Source: Bradyrhizobium diazoefficiens
GTDB lineage: Bacteria > Pseudomonadota > Alphaproteobacteria > Rhizobiales > Xanthobacteraceae
Reading direction: 5' to 3'
NCBI RefSeq assembly: GCF_018131185.1
Contig: NZ_JAFCJE010000003.1
Coordinates: 744,001-808,000 of the forward strand
Length of the DNA stretch: 64,000 nt
In this document: positions 44,945 to 53,232 of the stretch, one piece after another
Layout of the letters: every line of letters starts with the position of its first letter
How positions within the stretch are numbered: position 1 is the stretch's first letter
The notes under the pieces: generated by a model
Databases searched by the model: none
Told to the model about the DNA's origin: nothing
Seen by the model: only the letters and a program-made list of their open reading frames with translations
Program-made: the position numbers and the translations under genes

Positions 44945-45703
44945 ATGGCAAATGCTGACGCGACGCCGGTCCTCGAGCTCTCCGGCATCGGCAAGGAGTT
45001 CGGCGCGATCCGCGCGTTGCACGACGTCGACATGCAGGTCTTCCCGGGCGAGGTGGTCGGCCTGATGGGGGACAACGGCGCCGGCAAGTCGACGCTGGTC
45101 AAGGTCATCGCCGGCAATTTCCGTCCCAGCCACGGCGAGATCCGCTTTGCGGGCAACGCGGTCCATTTCAGCCGGCCGATCGATGCCCGTGCCGTCGGCA
45201 TCGAGGTCGTCTACCAGGACCTCGCGCTATCGGACAATCTCACGGCGGCCGCCAACGTGTTCCTCGGGCGCGAGCTGAAGCGCAAATTCGGACCCATTGC
45301 CTTGCTCGACCACAGGGCGATGGCGGCGCGCGCGCTGGAGCTGTTCGGCGAGCTGCGCTCGGAGACGCGCCCCGACGATCTCGTCAAGCAGATGTCGGGC
45401 GGCCAGCGCCAGGCGGTCGCGATCGCGCGGACGCGGCTTTCCAACGCACGGCTGGTGATGATGGACGAGCCGACCGCCGCGATCTCGGTGCGCCAGGTCG
45501 AGCAGGTGCTCGGCCTGATCCACCGGCTGAAGGAGCAGGGCGTCGCGGTGATGTTGATCTCGCACCGCATGCCCGACGTGTTCGCCGTGTGCGACCGGGT
45601 CGTCGTCATGCGCCGCGGCGAGAAGCGGGCGGACAAGCCGATCCACGAGACGTCGCCAGAGGAGATCACCGCCCTCATCACCGGCGCGAAGGAGGCGGCG
45701 TGA
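44945..45703 (+). CDS. Sugar ABC transporter ATPase, single-domain (FrcA-like)
   Basis: The 252-residue ATPase has Walker A GDNGAGKST (about residues 42-50), signature MSGGQRQ, Walker B LVMMDEPTAA and the switch His in ISHRM. Unlike XylG or RbsA, which carry two ATPase halves (about 500 residues), this has one and so would work as a homodimer, like FrcA of rhizobia. It lies 12 bases after xylA and its stop overlaps the permease start by one base. Confidence 0.92.
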   Translation: MANADATPVLELSGIGKEFGAIRALHDVDMQVFPGEVVGLMGDNGAGKSTLVKVIAGNFRPSHGEIRFAGNAVHFSRPIDARAVGIEVVYQDLALSDNLTAAANVFLGRELKRKFGPIALLDHRAMAARALELFGELRSETRPDDLVKQMSGGQRQAVAIARTRLSNARLVMMDEPTAAISVRQVEQVLGLIHRLKEQGVAVMLISHRMPDVFAVCDRVVVMRRGEKRADKPIHETSPEEITALITGAKEAA

Positions 45704-46785
45704 TGGCCATGCCCATGGAAAGCCCGATCACCTTCTCGAATGTCGGCCGGATCAAATGGTGGCAGCGCGGCATCTTCGCCTCCCAGACCGGCTACGTCCT
45801 GCTCGCGCTCGCTGTGCTGCTGGTGATCATGCATTTCGCCAGCCCGTATTTCTTCACCGAAGGCAACATGCAGAACGTGGCGAAGAACTTTTCCTTCATC
45901 GCCATTGCGACCCTTGGTGTGACCTTCGTGATCATCACCGGCGGCATCGACCTCTCGGTGGGATCCATGATGTGTTTCTCCGCCATGATCACCTCGATGG
46001 TGATGACCGAGCTGTCGGCGCCCGGCTCGCCCGCCGGCGCCTTGTTCGTGCACATGGCGGCTGACGGCAAGACCGTCGTTGCCAATGTGCCGGGGCTGAT
46101 CCTGGTGATCTCCGTACTCGCCGGGCTCGGCGTCGCGCTGATTGCCGGGCTCGTCAACGGTTTCTGCATCGCGGTGCTCGGGCTGTCGCCCTTCGTCACC
46201 ACGCTCGGCATGCTCTCGATCGTGCGCGGGCTCGGCTATGTCGTCTCCAACGGCCGCGGCAGTTTCCCGGGCGGGCCGGACGCCGATTACTTCTATGCAG
46301 CGACCTCGGGCAACGTGCTCGGCCTGCCCGTGCCGTTCGTCTATCTCGTGGTGCTCGCGCTGGCGATGGCCGTGGTGCTGCACCATACCGCGTTCGGCCG
46401 TCACGTCTTCGCGCTCGGCGGCAACGAGAAGGCGGCCGAGCTCACCGGCATCCCGGTGGTGCGCGTCAAGATCGAGGTCTATGTGATCTGCGCGCTCGCT
46501 GCAGGCCTTCAGGGCATCATTATCTCTGGCTGGCTCGGATCGGCGCCGGCCAACATGGCGACGTCCTACGAGCTCAACGTGATCGCGGCGGCCGTGATCG
46601 GCGGCGCCAATCTCGCCGGCGGCATCGGCGGCCCGCTGGGGGCCATCGTCGGCTGCGTGCTGCTGGAGGTGATCCGCAACGGCCTCGTGCTGGCGCAGGT
46701 CTCTTCCTACTGGCAGCAGACGCTGGTGGGCGTGATCATCATCCTGGCCGTGCTGGTCGACCGCATCCGCTCGCGGATGACCTGA
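45703..46785 (+). CDS. Sugar ABC transporter permease (RbsC/XylH family)
   Basis: The 360-residue inner membrane protein has about ten hydrophobic segments and the RbsC-like core GITGGIDLSVGSMM-type region (TGGIDLSVGSMMCFS) and GGNEKAAELTGI. It forms the channel of the importer. Start overlaps the ATPase stop (TGATG). A second ATG lies two codons later. Confidence 0.93.
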   Translation: MAMPMESPITFSNVGRIKWWQRGIFASQTGYVLLALAVLLVIMHFASPYFFTEGNMQNVAKNFSFIAIATLGVTFVIITGGIDLSVGSMMCFSAMITSMVMTELSAPGSPAGALFVHMAADGKTVVANVPGLILVISVLAGLGVALIAGLVNGFCIAVLGLSPFVTTLGMLSIVRGLGYVVSNGRGSFPGGPDADYFYAATSGNVLGLPVPFVYLVVLALAMAVVLHHTAFGRHVFALGGNEKAAELTGIPVVRVKIEVYVICALAAGLQGIIISGWLGSAPANMATSYELNVIAAAVIGGANLAGGIGGPLGAIVGCVLLEVIRNGLVLAQVSSYWQQTLVGVIIILAVLVDRIRSRMT

Positions 46786-46877
46786 ATTGACGTCGTTCCG
46801 GGGAGGCAAGAAATGCCGCCTGTCCGCTTCCCGGTCGTTCCAAAGAGGACGGGCACCAAACAAGGGTGGAGGAGACA

Positions 46878-47810
46878 ATGAGGAAACTGCTTCTTGCCGG
46901 CATCGCGGTTGCGATGATGGCGACGCCGGCTTTCGCCGCGAACTATCGTTTCGTCATCGTGCCCAAGGCGATGAACAATCCGTTCTTCGACTTCGCGCGC
47001 GACGGCTGCCTGAAGCGCGCCAAGGAGCTCGGCAACATCGAGTGCATCTACAAGGGGCCGGTCGAGCACGAGCCGGCGACGCAAGCCCAGATCATCCAGG
47101 ACTTCGTCACCCAGAAGGTCGACGGTCTCGCCATCTCGGTCGCCGACGTCGCAGCCATGACCAAGTCGATCGAGGCGGCGACCGCCGCCGGCATCCCCGT
47201 CATCACCTTCGATGCCGATGCACCCGGCTCCAAGCGCATCGCCTATATCGGCACCAACAACAAGGAGTTCGGCGTCGCGCTCGGCAAGGAATTGCTGAAA
47301 TTGCGGCCTGACGGCGGCAAATACGCCATGGTCTCGGGCGGTCCCGGTGCCAAGAATCTCGCCGAGCGCGTCGACGGCGTGCGTGAGGCGCTGAAGGGCT
47401 CGAAATGGACCGAGGTCGCGGGCTCGCCGACATTCTGCAACGACGATCCCGCGCTCGCGGTGCAGCAGATGACGGATATGCGCACCGCAACGCCTGATCT
47501 CGCCGCCATCGTTCCCATCGGCGGTTGGCCGATGTTCGCCCCGGAAGGCTTCAAGGCGTTCGCCTCCCGCAACAAGAAGGACATCGATTCCGGCAAGTTC
47601 ACGCTTGTCGTCGCCGATACCCTCAAGATGCAGCTCGAGCTGTTGCGCGACGGCTACGCCAACGCTCTGGTCGGCCAGCGTCCGTTCGAGATGGGCGTAA
47701 AAGCCATGGACACCCTGCTCGCGATCAAGAAGGGCGAGAAGGTGCCGGAGATCGTCTACACCGGCCTCGATCTCGTGACCAAGGACAACGTCGCGCAGAT
47801 GTTGAAGTAG
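46878..47810 (+). CDS. Sugar ABC transporter periplasmic binding protein
   Basis: The 310-residue RbsB-type protein has a Sec signal peptide (about 20 residues, ending AFA) and the mature start YRFVIVPKAMNNPFFD. The hinge segments GLAISVADVAAM, ITFDADAPGSKR and YIGTNNKEFG are typical of sugar-binding proteins. The genes place it as the capture protein for xylose or a related sugar. GGAGGAGA lies about 5 bases before the ATG. Confidence 0.92.
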   Translation: MRKLLLAGIAVAMMATPAFAANYRFVIVPKAMNNPFFDFARDGCLKRAKELGNIECIYKGPVEHEPATQAQIIQDFVTQKVDGLAISVADVAAMTKSIEAATAAGIPVITFDADAPGSKRIAYIGTNNKEFGVALGKELLKLRPDGGKYAMVSGGPGAKNLAERVDGVREALKGSKWTEVAGSPTFCNDDPALAVQQMTDMRTATPDLAAIVPIGGWPMFAPEGFKAFASRNKKDIDSGKFTLVVADTLKMQLELLRDGYANALVGQRPFEMGVKAMDTLLAIKKGEKVPEIVYTGLDLVTKDNVAQMLK

Positions 47811-47906
47811 GAGCGTCCGCCAGCCCCGCGCTCCTGCATGCCTCCCCCGCTTGCGGTTTCCGCGAGCGGGGGAGATGATCTGGATTGTTGGAATGAAGAC
47901 AGGGCA

Positions 47907-48890
47907 ATGGGAATGAAACGGTCGCGGCTGGGCTCGCTCGACGTCACCTCGCTCGGGCTCGGTTCCGCCCCGCTCGGCGGATTGTTCAGCCCTGTCAGCG
48001 ATGCCGATGCGGAAGCAACGATCGCGCGTGCATGGTCAGCCGGGGTGCGCTTCTTCGATACCGCGCCGCTCTACGGCTTTGGTCTCGCGGAACGGCGGCT
48101 CGGCGCCTTCCTGCGGCAACAGAAGCGCGAGTCCTTCGTCATCTCGACCAAGGTCGGCCGCCTGCTGCGTGCGCCGGAAGGCAACGCCACCGAGGACGAG
48201 CACTACAAGGGCACGCCGCGCGAGCGGCCGGTGTTCGATTTCAGCCATGACGGCGTGATGCGATCGGTGGAGGAGAGTCTTGCCCGCCTCGGGCTCGACC
48301 GCGTCGATATCCTGCTGGTGCACGATCCCGACGATCACTATGACGACGCCGTCACTGGCGCCTTCCGCGCGTTGCAGCGGCTGCGCGAGGACGGCACGGT
48401 GAAGGCGATTGGCGCCGGCATGAACCAGTCGGAGATGTTGACGCGTTTTGCCGAGGCCGTGCCTGTCGATTGCTTCCTGCTCGCCGGTCGCTACACGCTG
48501 CTCGACCAGGGTGCGCTGGATGCGCTGTTTCCGGCCTGCGCAGCGAAGAGCATCGGAATCCTGCTCGGCGGCATCTACAACAGCGGCATTCTGGCCAATC
48601 CGCATACGAGCGCCAAGTTCAATTATCAGGACGCCGATGCCGCGCTGGTTGCGCGGGCGCTCGAGCTGGACGCGCTCTGCCGCAAGCACGGCACCGAGCT
48701 GAAAGCCGCCGCGCTGCAGTTCTGCATGGCGCATCCGGCGGTGACGGTCGCCGTGATGGGCGCGCGCAACGCCGCCGAGGTTTCCGACAACATCGCAATG
48801 TCGGAGATGGCGGTGCCGGCGGCGTTCTGGCAGGAACTGCGTGCGCGAAACCTCGTCGATGCGCGGGCGCCGCTGCCGGGCGGGGCGTAG
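47907..48890 (+). CDS. Aldo/keto reductase, aldose (L-fucose/D-threo-aldose) dehydrogenase type
   Basis: The 327-residue AKR has the catalytic Asp-Tyr pair in FFDTAPLYGFG (about residues 47-57), the Lys in STKVGRLL and the His in LVHDPD. It resembles bacterial L-fucose / D-threo-aldose 1-dehydrogenases that make aldonolactones. A lactonase-like gene starts 2 bases after it, so the pair could oxidise a sugar to the acid. An earlier in-frame ATG exists, but this start fits the family N-terminus. Confidence 0.85.
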   Translation: MGMKRSRLGSLDVTSLGLGSAPLGGLFSPVSDADAEATIARAWSAGVRFFDTAPLYGFGLAERRLGAFLRQQKRESFVISTKVGRLLRAPEGNATEDEHYKGTPRERPVFDFSHDGVMRSVEESLARLGLDRVDILLVHDPDDHYDDAVTGAFRALQRLREDGTVKAIGAGMNQSEMLTRFAEAVPVDCFLLAGRYTLLDQGALDALFPACAAKSIGILLGGIYNSGILANPHTSAKFNYQDADAALVARALELDALCRKHGTELKAAALQFCMAHPAVTVAVMGARNAAEVSDNIAMSEMAVPAAFWQELRARNLVDARAPLPGGA

Positions 48891-48892
48891 GC

Positions 48893-49744
48893 ATGATCAT
48901 CGACGCCCACCAGCACTTCTGGGATCCGGCGCGCGCCGATTATCCCTGGATGGACGCGCCCGAGCTGACGCCGATCCGCCGCGCCTTCGGTCCGGCCGAC
49001 CTCGCACCGTTGCTGAAAGGGAACGGCATCGACGCCAGCATCGTGGTGCAATGCCGCTCGTCGGTCGACGAGACCGAGGAATTTCTGCGCATCGCGCAGG
49101 CGACGCCGTCCGTGATTGGCGTCGTCGGCTGGGTCGACCTGACGGACGGCGCGCTCGGCGACACGCTCGACCGGCTGCGCGGCTTGCCGGGCGGGGACAA
49201 GCTCGTCGGCATCCGCCACCAGGTGCATGACGAGGCCGATCCCGACTGGCTGCTCCGCGAGGACGTCCAGCGTGGCCTCACCGCCGTGTTCGCGCACGAT
49301 CTCGCCTACGATGTCCTCGTCCGCACCCGCGAGCTCCCCGCCGCCATCGCAACTGCGCAGGCCTTCCCCCAGGCGCGCTTCGTGCTCGATCACGCCGCCA
49401 AGCCGCCGATCGCGGAGGGTGGAAGCGACGAATGGTCCGACCGCATCAAAGCGCTCGCGGCTTGCGGCAATGTCTGGTGCAAGATCTCCGGACTCGCGAC
49501 CGAGGCGGTCTGGGACGACTGGGATGCGGACCGGCTGTTTCCGTTCGTCGCGCACGCGGCAAAGTGCTTTGGCGAGGACAGGCTGATCTTCGGCTCGGAC
49601 TGGCCGGTGTGCCTGCTTGCGGGCAGCTACGGCGAGATCAAGCGCGCGCTGGAGGCGTGCCTGGCGAGGCTTGGCCCGCAGGTGCGGGACAAGGCTTTTG
49701 GAATGAACGCCGCGCGGGCCTATCGGCTGGCAGTCGCGAGTTAG
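48893..49744 (+). CDS. Amidohydrolase-2 family lactonase (L-fuconolactonase-like)
   Basis: The 283-residue TIM-barrel hydrolase starts IIDAHQHFWDP (metal motif HxH), has GIRHQVHDEADPDW, VLDHAAKPPI and ends with IFGSDWPVCLLAG, the pattern of L-fuconolactonase and L-rhamnono-lactonase. It should open the lactone made by the adjacent AKR. Start lies 2 bases after the AKR stop. The physiological sugar is not certain. Confidence 0.88.
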   Translation: MIIDAHQHFWDPARADYPWMDAPELTPIRRAFGPADLAPLLKGNGIDASIVVQCRSSVDETEEFLRIAQATPSVIGVVGWVDLTDGALGDTLDRLRGLPGGDKLVGIRHQVHDEADPDWLLREDVQRGLTAVFAHDLAYDVLVRTRELPAAIATAQAFPQARFVLDHAAKPPIAEGGSDEWSDRIKALAACGNVWCKISGLATEAVWDDWDADRLFPFVAHAAKCFGEDRLIFGSDWPVCLLAGSYGEIKRALEACLARLGPQVRDKAFGMNAARAYRLAVAS

Positions 49745-49751
49745 CGCCCGA

Positions 49752-49775
49752 GCGGACGTCCCGAAGGACGGCCGC
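49752..49775. terminator. Hairpin between convergent genes
   Basis: GCGGACGTCC-CGAA-GGACGGCCGC folds as a strong stem with one mismatch pair region and a CGAA tetraloop. No T-run follows, so it may end transcripts with other help or only shield 3' ends. Confidence 0.55.
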
Positions 49776-49790
49776 AGGGAAATGTATCGC

Positions 49791-51020
49791 CTACTCCGAC
49801 ATCGGCTTGTCGGAAATATTCCAATCCTTGCCGGTGAAGGTGGAGATGAACAGCGTCTTCATCGGCGTGTAGTCCTCGGGCGTGTAGCTGTAGCTGACGC
49901 CGTCGAGGAAGTAGGGCGAATGGAAGCCCGCGAGCGTCGAGGCCTGCTTCAGCACGTTCGCGCGGGTGAGATCGTTGCCACAGCGGCGCAGGATCTCGGC
50001 CATGCTCGCGGCCTGGCCGTAGCCGGCGAAGGCGATCGTATTGTCGGGGTCGATCGCCGGAGTGTATTTCTTGCGCAGCTCCTCGAACGCCATCACGTCC
50101 GGATCCTTTTCCCATTTGGGCAGGCCGACCTCCTTGTTGTAGCGGATGGCGACGATGCCGGTGGCGTTCTCGAGCCCGGCGGCGCTGAGGATGGAGCGGC
50201 CGGTCGAGCCGGCGGAGAGAAGCTGCAGCGGCTTCCAGCCGAGCTCGGCGACTTTGCGGATCGACTGCGACGAGGCCTTGCCGGTGGAGATGTTGTAGAA
50301 GACGTCGGCGCCCGACTTCGACAGGTTGATGAGCTGGGAATCCACGGTCGGCTCGGTGAGATCATAGGTCTGCTCCATGATCACCTGCGCGGTGCCGCCC
50401 GCATCGGCCAGCACTTTCTTGAACGGTCCGAGGAAGTCGCGGCCGAAATCGTCGTTCTGGTAGAGGATGCCGATCTTCGCGTTCGGCTTCACGCTGACGA
50501 CGTGGCGCGCGAGGATGCGCGCCTCGGTCGGATAGAGCGGCAGGCCCGCCATCGTCCATTTGAACTCTTTCGGGTTATTCCACTTCGACGCGCCGGTGTT
50601 GAGCAGCAGCTGCGGCACGCCCTTGGAGTTCAGGTACTTGTGCACGGCGGTCTGCGGTGCAGTGCCGAGCGAGCCGTAGAGCGCCAGCACCTCCTCCTGC
50701 TCGACCAGGCGCCGCGTCGCCTCGACGCATTTCGGCGCGCTGTAGGCATCGTCCATCGTGAGGAACTTGACCTTGCGGCCGTTGATGCCGCCCTTCTCGT
50801 TCAGCATCTGGAAATAGGCTTCGCCGACGCGGCCCAGCACGCCGTAGAGCGAGCCGGGGCCGGAATGCGGCACGGTCTGCCCGATCTTGATCTCGGTGTC
50901 GCTGGCGCCCGCATCGTATTTCTTCTCGGCGGCCCAGACGTACGGCGCGGGTAGAGTGGATGCGGCGATGGTGGCGAGCGCGGCGGCGCTGAAATCGCGC
51001 CGCGATGGATTCTTCGTCAT
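49791..51020 (-). CDS. ABC transporter substrate-binding protein (branched-chain amino acid/LivK type)
   Basis: The 409-residue protein has a Tat-type signal (RRDFSAAALATIAAS, with SRRDF) and then the LivK-family core TEIKIGQTVPHSGPGS, GGINGRKVKFLTMDDAY, and IGILYQNDDFGRDF. No permease or ATPase gene is adjacent, so it is an orphan binding protein that must use a transporter encoded elsewhere. Substrate could be an amino acid, urea or an aromatic compound; many Bradyrhizobium members of this family are for aromatics. Confidence 0.88.
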   Translation of the reverse strand: MTKNPSRRDFSAAALATIAASTLPAPYVWAAEKKYDAGASDTEIKIGQTVPHSGPGSLYGVLGRVGEAYFQMLNEKGGINGRKVKFLTMDDAYSAPKCVEATRRLVEQEEVLALYGSLGTAPQTAVHKYLNSKGVPQLLLNTGASKWNNPKEFKWTMAGLPLYPTEARILARHVVSVKPNAKIGILYQNDDFGRDFLGPFKKVLADAGGTAQVIMEQTYDLTEPTVDSQLINLSKSGADVFYNISTGKASSQSIRKVAELGWKPLQLLSAGSTGRSILSAAGLENATGIVAIRYNKEVGLPKWEKDPDVMAFEELRKKYTPAIDPDNTIAFAGYGQAASMAEILRRCGNDLTRANVLKQASTLAGFHSPYFLDGVSYSYTPEDYTPMKTLFISTFTGKDWNISDKPMSE

Positions 51021-51136
51021 TATTTGTTTCTCCCTAGCGGGAGCATTGTGCTGGCATTGCGGCTCGGCTCGCAAGTGGGAAGTCGCGGCTTTGCGACGCA
51101 ATGATGCTGAAATCGCAGGGCGCCTAGCGCCTGGAC

Positions 51137-52027
51137 TCAAGTTTTCTCGGCGACGACGACGAGACCGCGCACCGGCTCGTTGTTCTCGTTGCGCGGCGAG
51201 GCGGGCTCCAGCGTCAGCAGCTTCAGGCCGGCCCTGGTGAGCGCGCCGCGCACATATTCCGCGGAGTGGGCATAACGCAGGCCCTCGCCGAGAACGACGC
51301 CGCTGCCGTCATGCGTCTCCAGCGTGAAGGCGAGCACGCCGCCCGAGACGAGCACGCGCCTAGTTTCGGTCAGCACCGGTGCGAGATCGGAGAGATAGAC
51401 GAAGGCGTCCGCGGCGACGATGAGGTTTGCGAATCCATCACTCTTGGTGCGCAGGCCCTCGATCATGTCGGCGACCTCGAGCTCGGCATAGAGGCCCGTG
51501 GCGCGCGCCTGCTTGATCATGCCGGGCGACAGATCGATGCCGATGAAATGGTCAACCTGCTTGGCGAAGGCGGCTGCCGCAAGGCCGGTGCCGCAGCCTA
51601 GATCGATGGTGCGCTTGAAGTAGGCCGGCTTCTTCGCCGCGACCCGTGCGGCCAGCACCGCCTTGAAGATCAGGCTGGGCGCGCGGTAGCCGAGATCGTT
51701 GATGAGCGTATGCTCGAAGCGCGGCGCGTACTGGTCGAACAGTGCCTGCACATAGGCCTTGGGCATCTCCGCCATCTCGGCATCGCCGAGCCGCATCAGA
51801 TGCAGGCCAGCGCCGTGCTGATCGCCAGGGTCGGACCGGCGCGCCTCTCGAAACGCCGCGATCGCCCTGTCGCGCTCGCCGAGCTGCTGACGGATTTCGC
51901 CGAGCGTGAACCAGGCCGATGTGAAGTCAGGCGCGAGCTCGAGCGCCTGCTCCAGGAGGTCCGCGGCGGCGGGCAGGTCGCCCTTGAGCTGGAGGTCGCG
52001 CGCGAATTCGAAGCGGCGGTCAGCCAT
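51137..52027 (-). CDS. Methyltransferase with N-terminal TPR
   Basis: The 296-residue protein has two TPR units at about residues 1-70 (AADLLEQALELAPDFTSAWFTLGEI) and a SAM-dependent methyltransferase domain with motif I TIDLGCGTGLAAAAF (about 140-154) and GIDLSPGMIKQA. TPR units probably present a protein or large substrate. The target is unknown. The start at 52027 is the first ATG in the reading frame that fits the TPR; upstream is a palindromic repeat. Confidence 0.87.
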   Translation of the reverse strand: MADRRFEFARDLQLKGDLPAAADLLEQALELAPDFTSAWFTLGEIRQQLGERDRAIAAFREARRSDPGDQHGAGLHLMRLGDAEMAEMPKAYVQALFDQYAPRFEHTLINDLGYRAPSLIFKAVLAARVAAKKPAYFKRTIDLGCGTGLAAAAFAKQVDHFIGIDLSPGMIKQARATGLYAELEVADMIEGLRTKSDGFANLIVAADAFVYLSDLAPVLTETRRVLVSGGVLAFTLETHDGSGVVLGEGLRYAHSAEYVRGALTRAGLKLLTLEPASPRNENNEPVRGLVVVAEKT

Positions 52028-52075
52028 GAGATCGCCGGAGGACTGGAATAGGCGCAGAGGCATTGGGAACCACTT

Positions 52076-52158
52076 GTCATTGCCGGACTTGACCGGCAAT
52101 CCATCAAAAATGGAACTGTTTAAGAGGATGGATGCGCGGGTCAAGCCCGCGCATGACG
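52076..52158. repeat. Paired-hairpin palindromic repeat (family A)
   Basis: Arms 52076-52105 and 52128-52157 carry the hairpins TTGCCGG/CCGGCAA and TGCGCGGG/CCCGCGCA. The layout GTCAT-hairpin-TCCATC ... GATGGA-hairpin-ATGAC is the same as at 6139-6223. It sits between divergent genes. Confidence 0.82.
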
Positions 52159-52170
52159 GCTTAATTTGGA

Positions 52171-53232
52171 ATGGCTCCTCCCTATATGACAACGATGCGT
52201 CCGCAAGACATCCTGCTGCCAGTCGCGAGCGGCCTGTGCTGCAAGCCCGGCGGCTTCCATATCGACCCCGTTCGCCCGGTCGAGCGTGCCGTGATCACCC
52301 ACGGCCATTCCGACCATGCCCGCGCCGGCCACGGCGCGGTGCTGGCGACGCAGGAAACGCTGGACATGATGCGGCTGCGCTACGGCGAGAATTTTGCCGG
52401 GTCGACGCAAGCCATCCGCTACGGCGAGGAGATCCGACTCGGCGATGTCCGCGTGAAGTTTCACCCGGCCGGCCACGTGCTGGGCTCGGCGCAGGTCGCC
52501 GTGACCTGCAAGGACACCTGCATCGTCGCTTCCGGCGACTACAAGGACGCGCCCGACCCGACCTGCGCGCCGTTCGAGCTGGTGCCCTGCGACGTCTTCA
52601 TCACGGAGGCAACGTTCGGGCTGCCTGTGTTCCGGCATGGCGATGCCGCGGACGAGGTGAAGAAGCTTTTCGCCTCCGTCGCGCTGTTTCCGGAACGCGC
52701 GCATCTCGTCGGTGCCTATTCGCTCGGCAAGGCCCAGCGCGTGATCGCGCTGCTGCGGCAGGCCGGCTATGAGGCGCCGATCTATCTGCATGGCGCGATG
52801 GAGAAGATTACCGAGTATTATCAGAGCCGCGGGATCGCGCTCGGCGAGCTCAGGCCGGTGAAAGGCGTGAAAAAGGCTGCGCTTGCCGGCACCATCACGC
52901 TGGCACCGCCCTCGGCGACATCAGATCTCTGGACGCGGCGTTTTCCCGATCCCGTCACCGCGTTCGCTTCGGGATGGATGCGCGTGCGCGCCCGGGCGCG
53001 GCAGCGCGGCGTCGAGCTGCCGCTGGTGATCTCCGACCACGCCGATTGGGACGGCCTTACCGCCACGATCGGTGCGACCGGCGCCGGCGAAATCTGGGTT
53101 ACGCACGGCCAGGAAGATGCGCTGGTGCATTGGTGCCGGAGCAAAGGCCTGAAAGCGCAGCCGCTCGATCTCGTCGGCTATGGCGACGAGGAGGAGAGCG
53201 AGACGCCGCTGCAAGACGAGGCCGAAGCATGA
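52171..53232 (+). CDS. Ligase-associated DNA exonuclease (metallo-beta-lactamase / CPSF-like)
   Basis: The 353-residue protein has the MBL metal motif THGHSDHA (HxHxDH, about residues 44-51) and FHPAGHVLGSAQV with further His, then the beta-CASP part with GAYSLGKAQR and WVTHGQEDAL. This is the exonuclease of the ligase-associated DNA repair cassette, thought to trim DNA ends. Its stop overlaps the ligase start by 4 bases (ATGA). The other usual members, the Lhr-type helicase and the PdeM phosphoesterase, are not next to it. Confidence 0.88.
   Translation: MAPPYMTTMRPQDILLPVASGLCCKPGGFHIDPVRPVERAVITHGHSDHARAGHGAVLATQETLDMMRLRYGENFAGSTQAIRYGEEIRLGDVRVKFHPAGHVLGSAQVAVTCKDTCIVASGDYKDAPDPTCAPFELVPCDVFITEATFGLPVFRHGDAADEVKKLFASVALFPERAHLVGAYSLGKAQRVIALLRQAGYEAPIYLHGAMEKITEYYQSRGIALGELRPVKGVKKAALAGTITLAPPSATSDLWTRRFPDPVTAFASGWMRVRARARQRGVELPLVISDHADWDGLTATIGATGAGEIWVTHGQEDALVHWCRSKGLKAQPLDLVGYGDEEESETPLQDEAEA

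Noticed and set aside
43064-45166. Long open frame (about 700 codons) on the minus strand across xylB-xylA-ABC genes
   Set aside because: It is antisense to three clear genes, low-complexity and rich in R, A, E, H; a GC-rich shadow.
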